From Meloidogyne chitwoodi (Eukaryota; Nematoda; Chromadorea; Rhabditida; Meloidogynidae): a stretch of 64,000 nt of DNA. This document shows positions 1 through 11,700 of the stretch, one piece after another (position 1 is the stretch's first letter; each line of letters begins with the position of its first letter). The DNA lies in NCBI GenBank assembly GCA_015183035.1, contig JACZZP010000010.1, positions 2,294,001 to 2,358,000 of the forward strand, given 5' to 3'. The translations under genes and the position numbers were made by a program. Under the pieces are notes generated by a model. The model was not told where the DNA came from and did no database searches. It worked only from the letters and a program-made list of their open reading frames with translations.

Positions 1-1148
1 TTTATCTTTTCATTTCTACAATAATTTTAATTATCTTTCTATACTAATTATCGTCTCTTAATCATCAAAAAAATATATGCCATTAAAAAAAAAATTAGAA
101 AAATCCAAAAGTTGCCTAAAAAAGTTAATTTTGCTTCAAGGCATATTTTTACCTTAGCCTCACACAAAACAATTAATTTTATATTATTAAAAAAGGCATA
201 AATTGCGCGCGCTTTTTTTATTATTTTTCCTAATAAAAATTTGCTCTAGTGGTGTTTGTTGGGTTGTTTTTGTTTTTTTCTTTTAATTATTTTATCTTTG
301 CGTTTATATATTATATTGTTTTTAAGTCTCATAAGTTGCGCAATAATGTTTTTTTTCAATTTTTTTTTAAATTTTAATTTTTGCGGTAAAACACCTTTCT
401 GCCTTTTTTCTACCATTTTCTTCTAATTTTTTTCTAAATTATTTTTTTTCTTGGTATAAGATTAACAACTCTTTATTTGATCAAGTATTTTTACAATAAT
501 AAATCTTTGATTAATTTTTTCTTATTTTTAATTTTTTTTCGACTCTGGGGGGAACTATCTAAGATGTCTTTTAGAGAGAAAAATTTTCTCAGAAAAATTA
601 TTATTATTTTTTTCTTTAAATCGCCTCTGGCATTTTTGCCATTGTATTTTTATTTTTGTATGAATATCTTTTTTGCCCACTTTTTTTTTGCCCAAAAAAG
701 GAGATGGGGAGGAATGGCAAAATCTGTGTGATATAAAAAAAGTTAAAAAAAAATTGGCTATTTTTCTTCTTTTATTATATTGCGCATAAACTTGCTTTCT
801 CTATTCATTTTCGCGCATTTTCCCTCAGGGCATTTTTCCTAAAAAGTTGCTCTCAATTCTTTTTTTTTTGAGAGATTTGCGCGCCAAATAATAACGTAGA
901 AAAAAATATATTTTTGCCATAAATTCTTTTTTTTTTTGCCGTTTTATTAATAAAAAAAGTTTTTTTTTTTTCGTTCATTTTTTGATAGAACCCTCTTATT
1001 TATCTTTTCTCATTATTTTTAATAAACAACATCCAAAAAATTAATTTTTATTTTTATGCTATTTAAGTATTTTAAAGGATAAAAATTAGATTTATTTAGA
1101 AATTGTTTAAAAAAAATTTTTTTAATATCCTAAGAACATTTTATTGAA
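1..1148. other. AT-rich intergenic DNA, no gene seen
   Basis: Homopolymer-rich A/T sequence. The only long reading frame (about 477-731) begins at TTG, is Phe/Ile/Lys-rich and has no recognisable domain, so I do not call a gene. It may hold distal promoter sequence for the gene starting at 1397. Confidence 0.6.
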
Positions 1149-1272
1149 GGGACATTTTGTCCCCTAAATATCCTATGAAGAACATTTTGTCTAAAAGAAC
1201 AAGAAGGACATTTTGTCCAAAATATCTCAAAAAGGACATTTTGTCCAAAATACCCTAAATTACATTTTGTCC
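1149..1272. repeat. Cluster of five GGACATTTTGTCC palindromic repeats
   Basis: Three full copies of the 13-mer GGACATTTTGTCC lie at about 1150, 1206 and 1234. Two partial copies lie near 1181 (AACATTTTGTCT) and 1261 (ACATTTTGTCCC). The arms GGACA/TGTCC form a 5-bp dyad around TTT. Centre-to-centre spacing is about 25-30 bp. The cluster ends about 125 bp upstream of the start codon at 1397, a promoter-like position. It could be a homotypic transcription-factor site cluster or a short tandem array. Confidence 0.65.
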
Positions 1273-1396
1273 CTTAAATTTGTGATTTTTTTCTTTTTTT
1301 TTCTTAATAAAATTTAAATTTTTTTTTCAAATTTAAATTTTTATATTTAGAAGTTAAAAAAGAGGAAGAAGAGCTCTTTTTCTCATACTATAAAAA

Positions 1397-3761
1397 ATGT
1401 ATACTTTTCAACGTTATGATCCTTCTCGGCCGCGTACAGTTTGTTCATTCAAAGGAAATCAAAAATTAATTTTTGAGGGTTATCGTTATAATATTCATCA
1501 TATTGTGCCTGCAAAAGGTGTAAAAACATGGAGATGTGTTTGTGCTAAAAAATTGAATGGGTTTAATTTTTTTTTTAAATTTAACTTTTTTTTTTAATTT
1601 TAAAGAACACGTTCTTGGTGTAAAGGACGTGCTGAAACTTGGGATAATGATGAAAATGGAACTTCAAAAGGAGAACATAATCATCCTGCAGAACATGAGG
1701 CAAAAAAATTAAAATATTTTTTTTTAATTAATTAAAAAAAGGTTAAATTGTTTTTTTTTTGTAGGTTGCCGAACTCGAATTTTTCAAGGTTTTTTTTCTT
1801 TTATATTAAATATTGAAATATTCTCTAAAAGGGAGATTTTGTTTAATGAGGGTTTTACGAATTTAAAAAGAAGATTTAATTTTTCTTTCATTTTTTTCTT
1901 CTTTAAAATCCCTCAAAAAACGTGCATATTTCAATTAAAATAAAATATAAAAATTAATTTAATAATTTTTTTAAAAAAAAAAAGAGTCAATTAATTCTTG
2001 CTGCAATTTCATGTCCACAAATAAATTTAAATGAATTAATTGATAAAGCAGCTTCTTTAATGATAAATGGTAGTGAAAATAATAATAATAATTTTGGAAA
2101 TCGTGAATCATTGAAAAAGTATTTTTTTTAATTTAAATTTTTTTTAAAATTTAAATTAAGGTCTTTAACGAATGCAAGAAAACAAGCGGAAAATGGTGGA
2201 TTTAAATTAAAAAGTTATAAAAATATTTGTAATAATAACAGTAATAAAAATGTGAATAATAATAAAATAAAGAAGAATAATAAAAATAATATAAAAGAAG
2301 AAGAAAAAGAAGAAAAAGAAGAAGAAAATTGTAATAAAAATCAAAAAATTAATTTAAATAAAGAAGAAGAAGAAGAAAATAATAATAATAATGTTGTTAA
2401 TAATTATTTAAATTTATTTAATAATAAAACAACAACACCAACTTCATCCTTATTTTCATCTTCATCATCTTTTTATTCTTCTCCTTCTCCTTTAATATTA
2501 AAAAATAATAATAATAAATTTTTTTCTTCAAATTTAAATAATTCTTCATCATCATCATCTTCTTCATTTTCTTATTCTTCACCTTCAATTCAACATTTAA
2601 ATAATAATAATAATTTTTTGGATTCTTTTTCTTCATCTTCTTCTTCAGGAATTTGTTGTAGTAATAATTCTTCTTCTTTATTATCATTAAATAATTCATC
2701 ATCTTTTAATAATAATAATAATAAAGAATCACCTTATTTTAATTTTTCTTCTTCTTCATCGTCTTCATCAAATAATAATAATGCTTCTTCTTCTTTTTTA
2801 ATGGCAATAATTGCTGCTGCTACAGCAACTTCAACAAATAATTTTGGTATTAATAAAAATAATTTAAATGAAATACAACAAAAACAATTAATAAAATCAA
2901 AAGAAGAAGAAGAAAAAAGACAACGCCAAATTTTAATGTTAAAAAAGAAGGCTAGAGTTAATTTTGTTTTTAATAGGTAATTAGGGGAATAAAAATAGGT
3001 ATATTTTTTTCAGAAATTTTACTAAAGAATTTTCTGATTATTTTTGTTGAATTTATTTTTCTTTTTTTTTGAAACATTTTTAATTTTTTTTAAAGGATTT
3101 CAAAAAAAGCTGCTGCTGTTTCCGCTGCTAAAATTAAAAATAATGAAAAAGAAGATTGTTTTTTAAAAGAAAATTTGAAACAAGAAGAAGAAGAACAACA
3201 ACAACAAAAAGAAAATTATAAAATTAAAAATTTATTATTATTAGAAGAAGAAGAAAAAGAAAAACAAAATAATTATTATTTTAAAAATAAAATTAGCAGG
3301 TTTTTTTTTGTTTAAAAAATTAATTAAAATATTTTTTTTTTAAAGTAAAGAATTTGGAACACAAACAGAAGAAGAAGAAAAAGAGGTTTCTAATGAAGAA
3401 GAAAAAAATAAAAAAAAAAGTAGTTTAAATTTAATTAGAGTTTGTTGTTGTGATGATAAATTAAAATGCACAGAAGGGTATTTTTTATTTATTTTGCGAA
3501 TAAATTGCCCCATTTATTCGCAAAAAAAAAATGTTTTTTTAAACAGAATTAAAAAATATTTTCTTTCGCGAATAAATGGGGTGTCTATCCCTAATAAATA
3601 TTTTTAATTAATTTAGAAGACGTCAGAAACGTAAATTACTTACTCCAATGATGTATGGAAATTTTGGTGGAGAAGAAGAAGAAGAAGGAAAAGGTTGTTG
3701 TAGTATTATTAAAGATTATTTTGGTAATAATAATAATAGAGTATTAGAGAATAATAATTAA
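1397..3761 (+). CDS. peb-1: FLYWCH zinc-finger DNA-binding protein (PEB-1-like)
   Basis: Multi-exon gene. Exons 1-2 encode one FLYWCH zinc finger: an aromatic/Gly start (F-G...Y), TWRCVC, then after an intron at about 1580-1605 SWCKGRAETW and a terminal HNHPAE, giving the Cys/Cys/His/His ligands. The following exons (VAELEFFK, SQLILAAISCPQINL) look like the region after the finger in nematode PEB-1, a pharyngeal DNA-binding protein. The middle of the protein (about 2250-2980) is Asn/Ser/Glu homopolymer-rich. The last exons (to 3761) are Cys/Glu-rich with RRQKRK basic residues. The intron after AEHE appears to start with GC rather than GT. Start chosen at the ATG at 1397, 15-20 nt before the finger. 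Family call firm; orthology to peb-1 rather than flh genes is inferred. Confidence 0.68.
3482..3592. mobile_element. MITE-like inverted repeat, family A (intronic)
   Basis: Sits in the last intron of the FLYWCH gene. It has the arm CCCCATTTATTCGC facing GCGAATAAATGGGG, about 60 bp apart. The same arms recur in two other introns of the window (about 12.2 kb and 17.5 kb), which marks a dispersed non-autonomous element rather than a chance hairpin. Confidence 0.6.
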
Positions 3762-4080
3762 ATAAATAGTAAGAAAATTTAAAAAAAAATTATTTTTTTT
3801 TAGTTTATTTATTTTTTTTTTAATTATTTTTAAGGGAGTTGTTTATATAAAAATTAAAAAAAAATTTTTTTTTGAAAATTTTTGTGATTTTATTTAAATA
3901 ACAACCCTTAAAAATACTTTTTTTTTCAAGTTCACTTAAAAAATATTATTTATATTACCGGTCTATTTATTATTTTTCTTTAATTATTAAAATTTGACAA
4001 AAATGTTTTTTTTTTTAAATTTTGTTTCTTTTTTATTTTGTAAATATTATATTACAATTTTATATTTATTTATTTTTATT

Positions 4081-4260
4081 AGACTCAAAAGGTTTAATTA
4101 TTTATTTTGTTTGTGTAGACTCAAACGTTAGAAATTGTTTGAGAAAAATAAAATTTGCAATTATCTTGATTTCACTTTGATTTCCCAACTAGTCGCGGGG
4201 CGTTTATTGCGAAATAGTATTTAAATAAAGAGAATTAGAGATAAAGAGGAATAATGACTA
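4081..4260. promoter_or_regulatory. ndx-4 upstream region with paired GACTCAAA motifs
   Basis: Two GACTCAAA(A/C)G motifs lie 37 bp apart (about 4081 and 4118). Downstream is a GC-rich patch CTAGTCGCGGGGCG and GAGAATTAGAGATAAAG, which matches the interior of the hairpin element at 41.6 kb. The pair is retained upstream of the second ndx-4 copy (18.9 kb), and a similar pair occurs near 59.9 kb. A regulatory role is inferred. Confidence 0.4.
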
Positions 4261-4364
4261 AGGAAAATCGTTTAGAGACTATTATGAGATGTCTCTTCTT
4301 TTCCTTTATTTTCTTTAACATTTTTCTAACTTTTTAGTTATTTTTATTGATTTTTTTGTTTCTG

Positions 4365-5093
4365 ATGAATGCTGTTGAACCATCTGTACGTGCTGCTGGA
4401 TTATTAATATTTAGAAAGAAGGCAAATTTGATAGAATATTTACTTTTGCAAGCATCATATTTGCCTTTTCATTGGACACCTCCAAAAGGTTTTTTTGTTA
4501 TGTTTCTTTATTTTATAACTTTTTTGAAAGGTCATGTCGATCCTGGTGAAGATGAATGGCAAACAGCACTTCGTGAAGTTAAAGAAGAGTCTGGAATTGA
4601 TGTAAATGAAAAGTTGTCATTGGTCAAGGATTTCAAATATGAGATGTTCTATCATGTCAATTCAAAGTTAAAAAGGGTATATATTAAATTTAAAATAAAA
4701 CTCGGGGAATGTGTGCAAGTGTAACGAAGTTTGGGTCCCAATTTTGATTCATTAAGACTAAGTTTTCTAAGATTCCATAGTTCAGGTAAAAATAGACATT
4801 TTTAAAAATAGGAACTAGCATTCAATACTTTTTGGAATTGTCCGATCTTAATTTAACATTCTTAGAGACAAATGTTTTCTTTTTCTGACTAATTATTTCT
4901 ATTTTTTAAGGTCACATATTGGTTGGCAAAATCAAATGATGACAATCTTCAAATTACACTTTCACATGAACATAAAGATTATCGTTGGCTTTCATTATTA
5001 GATGCTTTGGAATTGACTCAACATGAGGAAATGAAGAAACTGATAAAAGAAGCTGATGTTTACATTGCTAAGAATGTTGGGTTGTTTTGTTGA
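4365..5093 (+). CDS. ndx-4: Nudix hydrolase, diadenosine tetraphosphate (Ap4A) hydrolase
   Basis: Hydrolyses Ap4A-type dinucleotides. Three exons: 4365-4488, 4531-4676 and 4911-5093, all with consistent phase, giving about 150 residues, the normal size of animal NUDT2/NDX-4. The Nudix box is complete across exons 1-2: G-x5-E-x7-REVKEESGI with the box glycine created at the exon junction. Family hallmarks seen: RAAGLLIFR near the N-terminus, HWTPPKG just before the box, TYWLAK, and the C-terminal HxxYRWLS-like segment (HKDYRWLSL). The ATG at 4365 gives the usual short N-terminus. This is the intact member of the duplicated pair; the copy at 19.2 kb is broken. Confidence 0.92.
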
Positions 5094-5364
5094 ATATCTT
5101 CTGTTTTAGAATTCCTGTTTATTTTTATTTGTATATTTGAGTGTTTGTTTATATTAAGAGATTTTGTGTGATCCATTGTTCAATAACCCTTATAGAAGCT
5201 TGAAACTAGGATTCCCGTCTTTTTAAAAGTTTTTAATAAATATTTGATACAAACTGTTCTTTTTTTAAAAGGTTTTTATTACCTAATATTTATATTTTAT
5301 ACACCTTTTTAAGTTATTTCAATCTCAAGTTTCTTGTTCGACAATCGTTTTAAATTCAAAAGTG

Positions 5365-6914
5365 ATGGGTAAAAATCGGGATAAATGTAATAAACAACCT
5401 AAAATTAATGTAAAGAAATCAGAGACTGGCACAAACATTCAACCTCAAGTAAATACACTGCAAGCAAACAATGTTGTTGAACAGAAAAGCAAAGTTCAAA
5501 TGAATAAGAATTTGTCTAATCAATGCTCAACAAGCAAAGATGTGGAGGTGCCTGCTATCATTGAAATAAATATAAAGGTTTTTATTTTACAAGCTTTAAT
5601 TTGTTCGATCCAAAGTATAATAAAGGATCAAAAATGTTTTAAATTGATTTTACTTTTGTGCGTTTCTGAGTTGTTTTATTTTCATTTTTGCTTATGCTTT
5701 TTAATTGCTGTACAGGATTGATAAAGATATTTTAATTTAGAGTTTTGCTGAAATTGCAAGAAGTGGTTTATCTTCTCAAACTAAACAAAATGCATTCCCA
5801 GTACAACCGATAGCACCTCCATCTTCCATTCAAGGACAACAAAACCAACTCCCTATCGATGTTTTTTATTTTTGGTTATGCTCTAACGAAATTTCTTTTA
5901 ATCAAAAATTTAAATTTGTTTTATAAACTTAAAAATTTAGGATAAGAACAAAGAAGATAATGAAAATGATGTAGATTCCAGTTGTGTATCTGGCCTTATT
6001 TCAGGAGATGTGGTATTCAATTGTTATTATTAAAAAATTTGTTAATTTTTTAGGGTCGAAAAGTAGTGGAAAAAATTAAGGTATACCTTTGTAATTTTTA
6101 TTTAAAATTGTTTTTCTTTTGAGCATGTTTTTTCTGAAATGACTAATAAATTGGATGGGAAGAGTAAAATGGAATTGAATGCTTTGGAAGCTGATTTGGT
6201 AACTTTGATTGAAGATCGGGCTCTTACAGCAGCAGATAATGCATTGAAGCGAAAAATTGTTACTTTTGTTTTCATTTTTTTTAAATTTCGTTTAAGTCGC
6301 CGCCTTACACACCGCCTATGTTAGTACAAGAAGCAAGACAACAAATGAAAAATGGAAATCTTCTTATGGCAGCAGAATTTGTATATGCTTTTTTTTATTT
6401 TAGAAATTGAACTTTATATATTTTAGACATGGGCTGGTTTTAGCTGCGCCGTCTGTTTAATATTTGCTAGGCTGAAAATAAACATACAATCTCATTCCGC
6501 CACGAATTATATGTGTAAAATCCTGATTGATTGTTATAATGGTCCAAGGTCGTCACTCAGAAATGATAAATATTGCGCGAATGAGTACTTTTTTGTAATC
6601 ACTAAAATTTTAATATATTAATTTTTAGAACCCAGCGTAGTTTTTATAAAAGGGTAGTTTTGGAAGATTTGGCGCACAACATTGAATGTGTTGAACACTT
6701 TATTGGGCAAGTGAAGCCAATACGTTCACAAGATTTAGCTGATAAGCTTAATGAACTTATGAATGGCAATAAAATAATAGATGAAGATAATAAGGTTCAA
6801 GTACAATTTTATTCGCAAAATCATGTTGACTTCATTTTTGGTAATGAGCGTGAATTTGAGTGGCACGCAGACAATGGAGGGAGAGAAAAGTATTATGAGG
6901 ATCTCAAAAATTAA
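5365..6914 (+). CDS. Uncharacterised helical-domain protein, family X copy 1
   Basis: Eight exons join with intact phase: 5365-5577, 5741-5860, 5941-6012, 6054-6080, 6124-6258, 6297-6380, 6427-6584 and 6629-6914, about 364 aa. The N-terminus (about 1-135) is polar and disordered. Exon 2 carries SF-E-RSGLSSQ and APPSSIQGQQ, closely matching exon 2 of the Argonaute at 22 kb. The C-terminal domain (about 190-364) runs EARQQMKNGNLLMAAE, WAGFSCAV, SHS, then RSFYKRVVLEDL, and looks all-helical. By eye this order resembles archaeal PaREP1/HEPN-like domains (EA..L..G...AAE..WGA..AV...SH...NFYE); that is a memory-based resemblance, not proven. No signal peptide or membrane segment. Its near-identical copy is at 20.2 kb, and a diverged paralogue at 29.1 kb. 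Confidence 0.75.
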
Positions 6915-7103
6915 ATACTTCAAATAAAATTTTTAAATACAGACCAAATTTTTATTATTTATATATGATTCCAATTTCCTTATTGACTAAATAAAAAATT
7001 TCAACTTATCTGTTTTCATTTATTTTTAATGCAACGTTTTTAACAATCGATTTATTTAACACTTTGGTTTGTGCTTTATTGATTTTTTAACAGATTAGTT
7101 TTT

Positions 7104-7142
7104 AGAGCGTTAAAAAAGAGGAGATTGCATTTCTTCAAAACT
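7104..7142 (+). promoter_or_regulatory. Shared 5' flank of the RGG-exon genes, copy 1
   Basis: A GCGTTAAAAAAGAGGAGATT block followed by GCATTTCTTCAAAACT lies 40-75 bp before the RGG start codon. It is nearly identical upstream of the full Argonaute (about 21901-21939) and recognisable upstream of the RGG/helical-domain gene (about 28975-29012). Conservation in the diverged third copy suggests a promoter or leader function. Confidence 0.5.
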
Positions 7143-7180
7143 ACAATTTTAAAAATTTGTTTATTTTAATATTTTTTGTG

Positions 7181-7572
7181 ATGCAAAGAAGAGGTGGTGG
7201 TTCAGGCCAACAACGAGGAGGTGGGGGTGGTGGTGGCTATCGTGGTGGTAGTGGTGGTCATCGAGGAGGAGGCAGTCAACCTGGCGAAAGCAGTAGCGGA
7301 TCACATTGTGGAAGTGGAGGAGCTCACCAGCGTGGTCGAGGAGGAGGAAGCGGATATCAACCTCGAGGAGGTGGTGGACCACAGGGACAAGCACCTCAAG
7401 TATATAATTGTAAAGAATTGGTAAAAATATTTTAATTTAGGGATTTCCTGAATCTCTAAGAAGTGGTTCATCTTTGTCTTCTCAATTGGAACACACTCTC
7501 AGTATAAATGATGGCACATCTTCTATTCAAATGCAACAGGATTATATGCCATCTCAACTGCGTCCTGACGAG
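7181..7572 (+). pseudogene. Truncated 5' fragment of Argonaute gene (RGG exon plus linker exon)
   Basis: Exon 1 (7181-7399) encodes an RGG/GAR-rich segment with repeated RGG and GG runs. Exon 2 (7441-7572) encodes GFPESLRSGS and a linker. Both match the first two exons of the Argonaute at 21978. Both are open and the splice sites are intact, but nothing resembling Argonaute exon 3 or later follows: homology ends near 7680, then comes AT-rich DNA. Best read as the broken end of the segmental duplication. It might still be transcribed, since the 5' flank is intact, and would give an RGG peptide of about 117 residues. Confidence 0.75.
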
Positions 7573-8760
7573 GTTTTTTAGTTTTTTTACTTAACTCCAA
7601 AATGAGTATTAAACTGCAAAAGGTGTGGTTGTTTGTTAGATTTGTTTATGTTTTATTGTTTTAAACATTCCAAACCATCATAAGGAGACATATTGATCAA
7701 AATAAATTTTTTTAAATCGGACGTTACACAATGTGAGGACATTATCAAAGTTTCTTAATGTTTTTTGAAATTTTTCTGACATTATGCAAAACAGTCTCTT
7801 CTCTTTTGTCTTAACTATAATATAAAAAATTTTGATCTTTTGAGTTTTGATGTATATTTTCAAAATAGTGACCGACCCTCTCTTTTCTTAATATTTTTTT
7901 AATATTGTTGTTGAGAATTAATTGTTTGACTTTTGTTGATCAATTTAAAAAATATATAAACTGGTCAGTAAATTTGAACAAAAGATTAAGCATTTTCTTT
8001 TTATTAAAATTAAAAGAAAAGAACAAAAATAGAAAAAGAGTTATTTTCCTCTGCTTTTCATTTAACTAGTATATATATATAGGTGCGCGTGCGCGAGGAG
8101 ATGTAGGTTAGTTGAGGGATAAATTATTGTCCTCAAGAAAAAAAACAAAAGAGAAGAGAAAAGGTGAAATTGTTTTGTTGTTATTGTATAAAGACAAGTT
8201 TTGACCCTTGTTGATCGCAAGAGTAGAAAATCTTTTATTTTAGTAAAATCTTTTTTTAGCCGTTTATTTTGTGGCCTTTTTTCTTTTGTTTTTGTAAAAA
8301 AAAATTTAGTAAAAATTGAAAGATTTTTTTTATTTTTTAAGATCGTGTCATGTCCCTTCCATTGACCAAATATATACACTAACAAAAATATTTTTTCATT
8401 GATCTTATTGTTGATTAAAAAAATTATTTTTGAGAGGGAAATCCGAAGAATTTGAATTATATTTTTGTAAAACACAAAAATTGCTTTTTTTAGCTTAAAA
8501 TATTTTTTAGAAATTAAAAATAATTTTTTTAACAAGTTTAAAAATTCTCCAACGCATTTTATTATTTTTAAAGGTTATTAAAATATAAAAACTCTTGAAA
8601 GGATTCGAACTTTGCACCTTTTTTCACCTAAAACTTTAAAAACTAAACCGAATACACTAAACCACAAAAACTAGATTGCGTTTATTTGGGTATATTAACA
8701 TAAAAATTATAGTTTATTTGGGCGTTAAAAATTTTTTTTAGGTGAATATAAAAATTCCAA
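7573..8760. other. Intergenic DNA between duplication copy 1 and the Kunitz gene
   Basis: The end of the duplication at about 7680 is followed by AT-rich sequence with no supported gene. A long minus-strand frame (8062-8535) has composition typical of noncoding A/T DNA and no domain. A tRNA-like remnant lies at about 8590-8672. Confidence 0.6.
8590..8672 (-). pseudogene. Degenerate tRNA-like sequence
   Basis: On the minus strand it shows a box A-like TGGTTTAGTG and a box B-like AAGTTCGAATCCT at tRNA spacing. The acceptor and anticodon stems do not pair convincingly, so it is more likely a tRNA-derived remnant than a working gene. Confidence 0.4.
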
Positions 8761-11700
8761 ATGCAAAGACGAAACAACAAAAATTATTACAAAAATGATA
8801 TTTTCTTCAATAAAATTATCTTTTTATTAATTTTATTTTCAACAACAATAATATTTGGACAACTTGTAAAAATTGAAAGATGTGATCCAACAAAACAACA
8901 ATTTAAAATAATTTCAACAAAAAATTCTTCAAATAATTCTTATTTTTTATGTAATGAAGATGGAAATTTAGAAAAACATGATTGTCCTGAAGGAGAACTT
9001 TTTAATTCAAATATTTTGGAATGTGAAAAAACAACAACTAATGATGGAGAATTTCAACAAAAACAACAAGAAAGAGAAGAAGAAGAATTAAATGATTTAC
9101 AAAAATCTTCATCTTTTAAGGTTTAATAATTTTGTTTTTTAAATTTCTTTATAAAATATTTTATAGAAAGATAGAGAAGAAAAAAATGTTACTACTATCA
9201 CAAAAAATAACAGCACTCAAAAACCTTTTGTTGATGAAGAAGAAAATTTGTTGAAAGAACCTCAATTTCAAGCTCCAGGTTAATTTATTTATAGAATATT
9301 ATTTTTTAAATATTTTAACTTTTTTATATTTTTTAAGATGATATTTGTTCTGGTGCAACACCATTAACCAAACTTGGAGCACCTGTGGTTGTTTTTTTTT
9401 TGAAAATAATTATTTTGTATCTAATTAATTATTTTTTAGATGTGTAATCCAAGCATTTCTAGCTGTCCTGATGGTTTATTTATTTTTATATAAATTTATT
9501 TTTTTTAATTTAAAGGTTTTTTGTGTACATTACATCAAAGAACTGGAACTTCTTATTGTTGTCAAGCATCAATTATTGATATTGGAGGCCCAGAAGGAAA
9601 TATTCCCCTATGTTCAGGATTACAAGTTACATTCTTTGAAACAATTACTGGATTACCAAAAACGTGTTCTTTAACTTCACCTTCTGGTTGTCCGACAGGT
9701 TTTGGATGTAATTTAGTTGATGGTTCTTTTACGCGTTGTTGTGGACGTGATTTTGGATGTCCAACAAATTCAGGTTTTTTTTTTAATTTTTTAAATTATT
9801 TTTTTATTTTTGTAAAGCTGGTTTTGTTCATCCAACTACTGGTTCACACGTTCAATGTAATTCTGCTGATTCACTTTCTTGTCCTAATGGATTTATTTGT
9901 ACTCAGGTTGTTTTTTGTTTTTTTAATTTTTACTTTAAATTTTATTAGTCTTCAATGTTTAACACTGGAATATGTTGTTCGGATACATCAAATGCCCCTA
10001 TTGATGTTTGTGGGGGTGAATCGCCCTTGCCTCGACCAAATCCTTGTTCTGCTTCTGAACCATGCCCTTTGGGATATTCATGTCGTAATGGGAGGTGTTG
10101 TCCAAGTAAAGGTAAAAGAAATAAAATAAAAAAATTTTTTCATAAGAATTTTTGTTTTAGGCGTTTGTCCAGTCGGGTCACCTCTTGGTGGTGTAACTTC
10201 ATGTTCTGTTACTGGAAATCCATGTCCAAATAATTTTCAATGTGTGTCAAATAATGGACATCAATATTGCTGTCCTTCTCCAGGTTGAAAAGATTATTTT
10301 TGAATAAATTAAAAAAAATATTTATTTAGAACATGTTTGTTCTTTGCCTAATGATTCTGGAATTGTTTGTCCAGCACGTGTAGTATCTCCAGTTGCTCGT
10401 TTTTATTTTGATTCTTCTACTGGCTCTTGTAGAACATTTCAATTTTCACAATGTGGTGGAAATGCAAATAATTTTGATTCTCTTGAACAATGTGAAGGAT
10501 TTTGTTTAGAGTCACAATGTCCGGATGGAGGTTTCTTTATAATAAAAAAATGAGGGGAAAATATTTGTTATATTTTTTATAAGAGGGAGAAACTGTATGG
10601 GTGTGGTCTTTTTTAGTATCTTCTTTTTTTTCAGGGACAGGATTACGTGCAGGTCCAGCATTGGCTCGTTGCAGTCCTAGTGAACAAAATGGTGATACTT
10701 GCCCAGCACATTTTATTTGTGTTCAACCACTGTTTGGACAACACAATTATGTATGCTGTAGTAGTCCAGGTTTTTTTTTTTTTTTTGAATTTTTAGAAAT
10801 TTAAATTTTGTTAAAAAAGAACAAGTTTGTCGAGAACCTGTTGCTGCAGGAGTACCCTGTTTTGGACCTTTTTTGACTATTCAACGTTTTCATTTTAATC
10901 AGAATAAAGGACAATGTGAAGCCTTTCAATATTATGGTTGTGGGGGTACTGGAAATAATTTTATTACAAGAGGACAATGCGAAATGCAATGTGTGCCTTC
11001 TGTACAAAGTGGTTAGTAAATTAAATAAATAATTTTTTTAAAAAGTGTTGTTTTTAAAGCCTGTAACGGTGTTGCACCATTAAATGATGCTGGTGATTAT
11101 GTTCAACGTTGTAATGATAATTCTCAATGTCCTGTTGGTAGTTGGTGTAATCAAAGAAGTTATTGTTGTCCTCATGGCGAAACTGCATGTACAAGTCTTA
11201 AAAGTATTGGACATACTTGTTTAAGTCAAAGACCTGGAACTTTTTGGTATTTAATTTTTTTATAGTTTTTATATATTTTTTATTCGTTTAAAAAGGTATT
11301 ATGATAGTGATACAGATTCTTGTCTTCCATTTGAATATTCTGGTTGTGGAGGAACACCAAATCGTTTTGCTGAACGTGAAGCTTGTGAACAAATGTGTTC
11401 ATCACATAAACCAAATTTAAATAATAATAATAATGATGAAGAATGTCCGCGTGGTATGGCACCTTTATTAACATCATCAACTGGAAGTATTAATAGTAAA
11501 ATACAAAGATGTCGTCAATCTTCTAATTGTAAGAGAGGTTTTTTTAAGAAGTAAAATATTTTTTGGATTTTTTTAATTTTCTATAAAAAAAATAAATAAA
11601 TAAATTAGTATTCCTTAACTTTTGTAAAAGTTACAAATCTTCAAAATATTTAAAACACAGAAAGGCTGAGCTCTCCTTACGTCAGCTTCGCTGACATATA

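Larger units (their letters stand above)
4080..7680. repeat. Segmental duplication, copy 1
   Basis: About 3.6 kb repeated at about 18.9-22.5 kb with a constant offset of about 14.8 kb. It covers the ndx-4 promoter and gene, the helical-domain gene and the first two Argonaute exons. Identity is highest over 6600-7430, where the last 84 codons of the helical-domain gene are identical in protein, and lower across ndx-4. Coding introns and the spacer are duplicated too, so this was DNA-level duplication, not retroposition. Confidence 0.9.

Noticed and set aside
1149..1272. CRISPR-like array of GGACATTTTGTCC
   Set aside because: Units too short and degenerate, spacers not uniform, and the sequence is clearly eukaryotic.
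2418..2702. Minus-strand open frame opposite the FLYWCH gene
   Set aside because: Mirror image of Asn/Ser-repeat codons (giving Tyr/Lys/Met runs); no splice or domain support.
7161..7424. Open frames in other frames and on the minus strand over the RGG exon
   Set aside because: Arise from GGT/GGA-type repeat codons; the RGG frame is the one conserved in three copies.
8062..8535. 157-codon minus-strand open frame
   Set aside because: Phe/Lys/Ile-rich A/T composition, no domain, no conserved neighbour.
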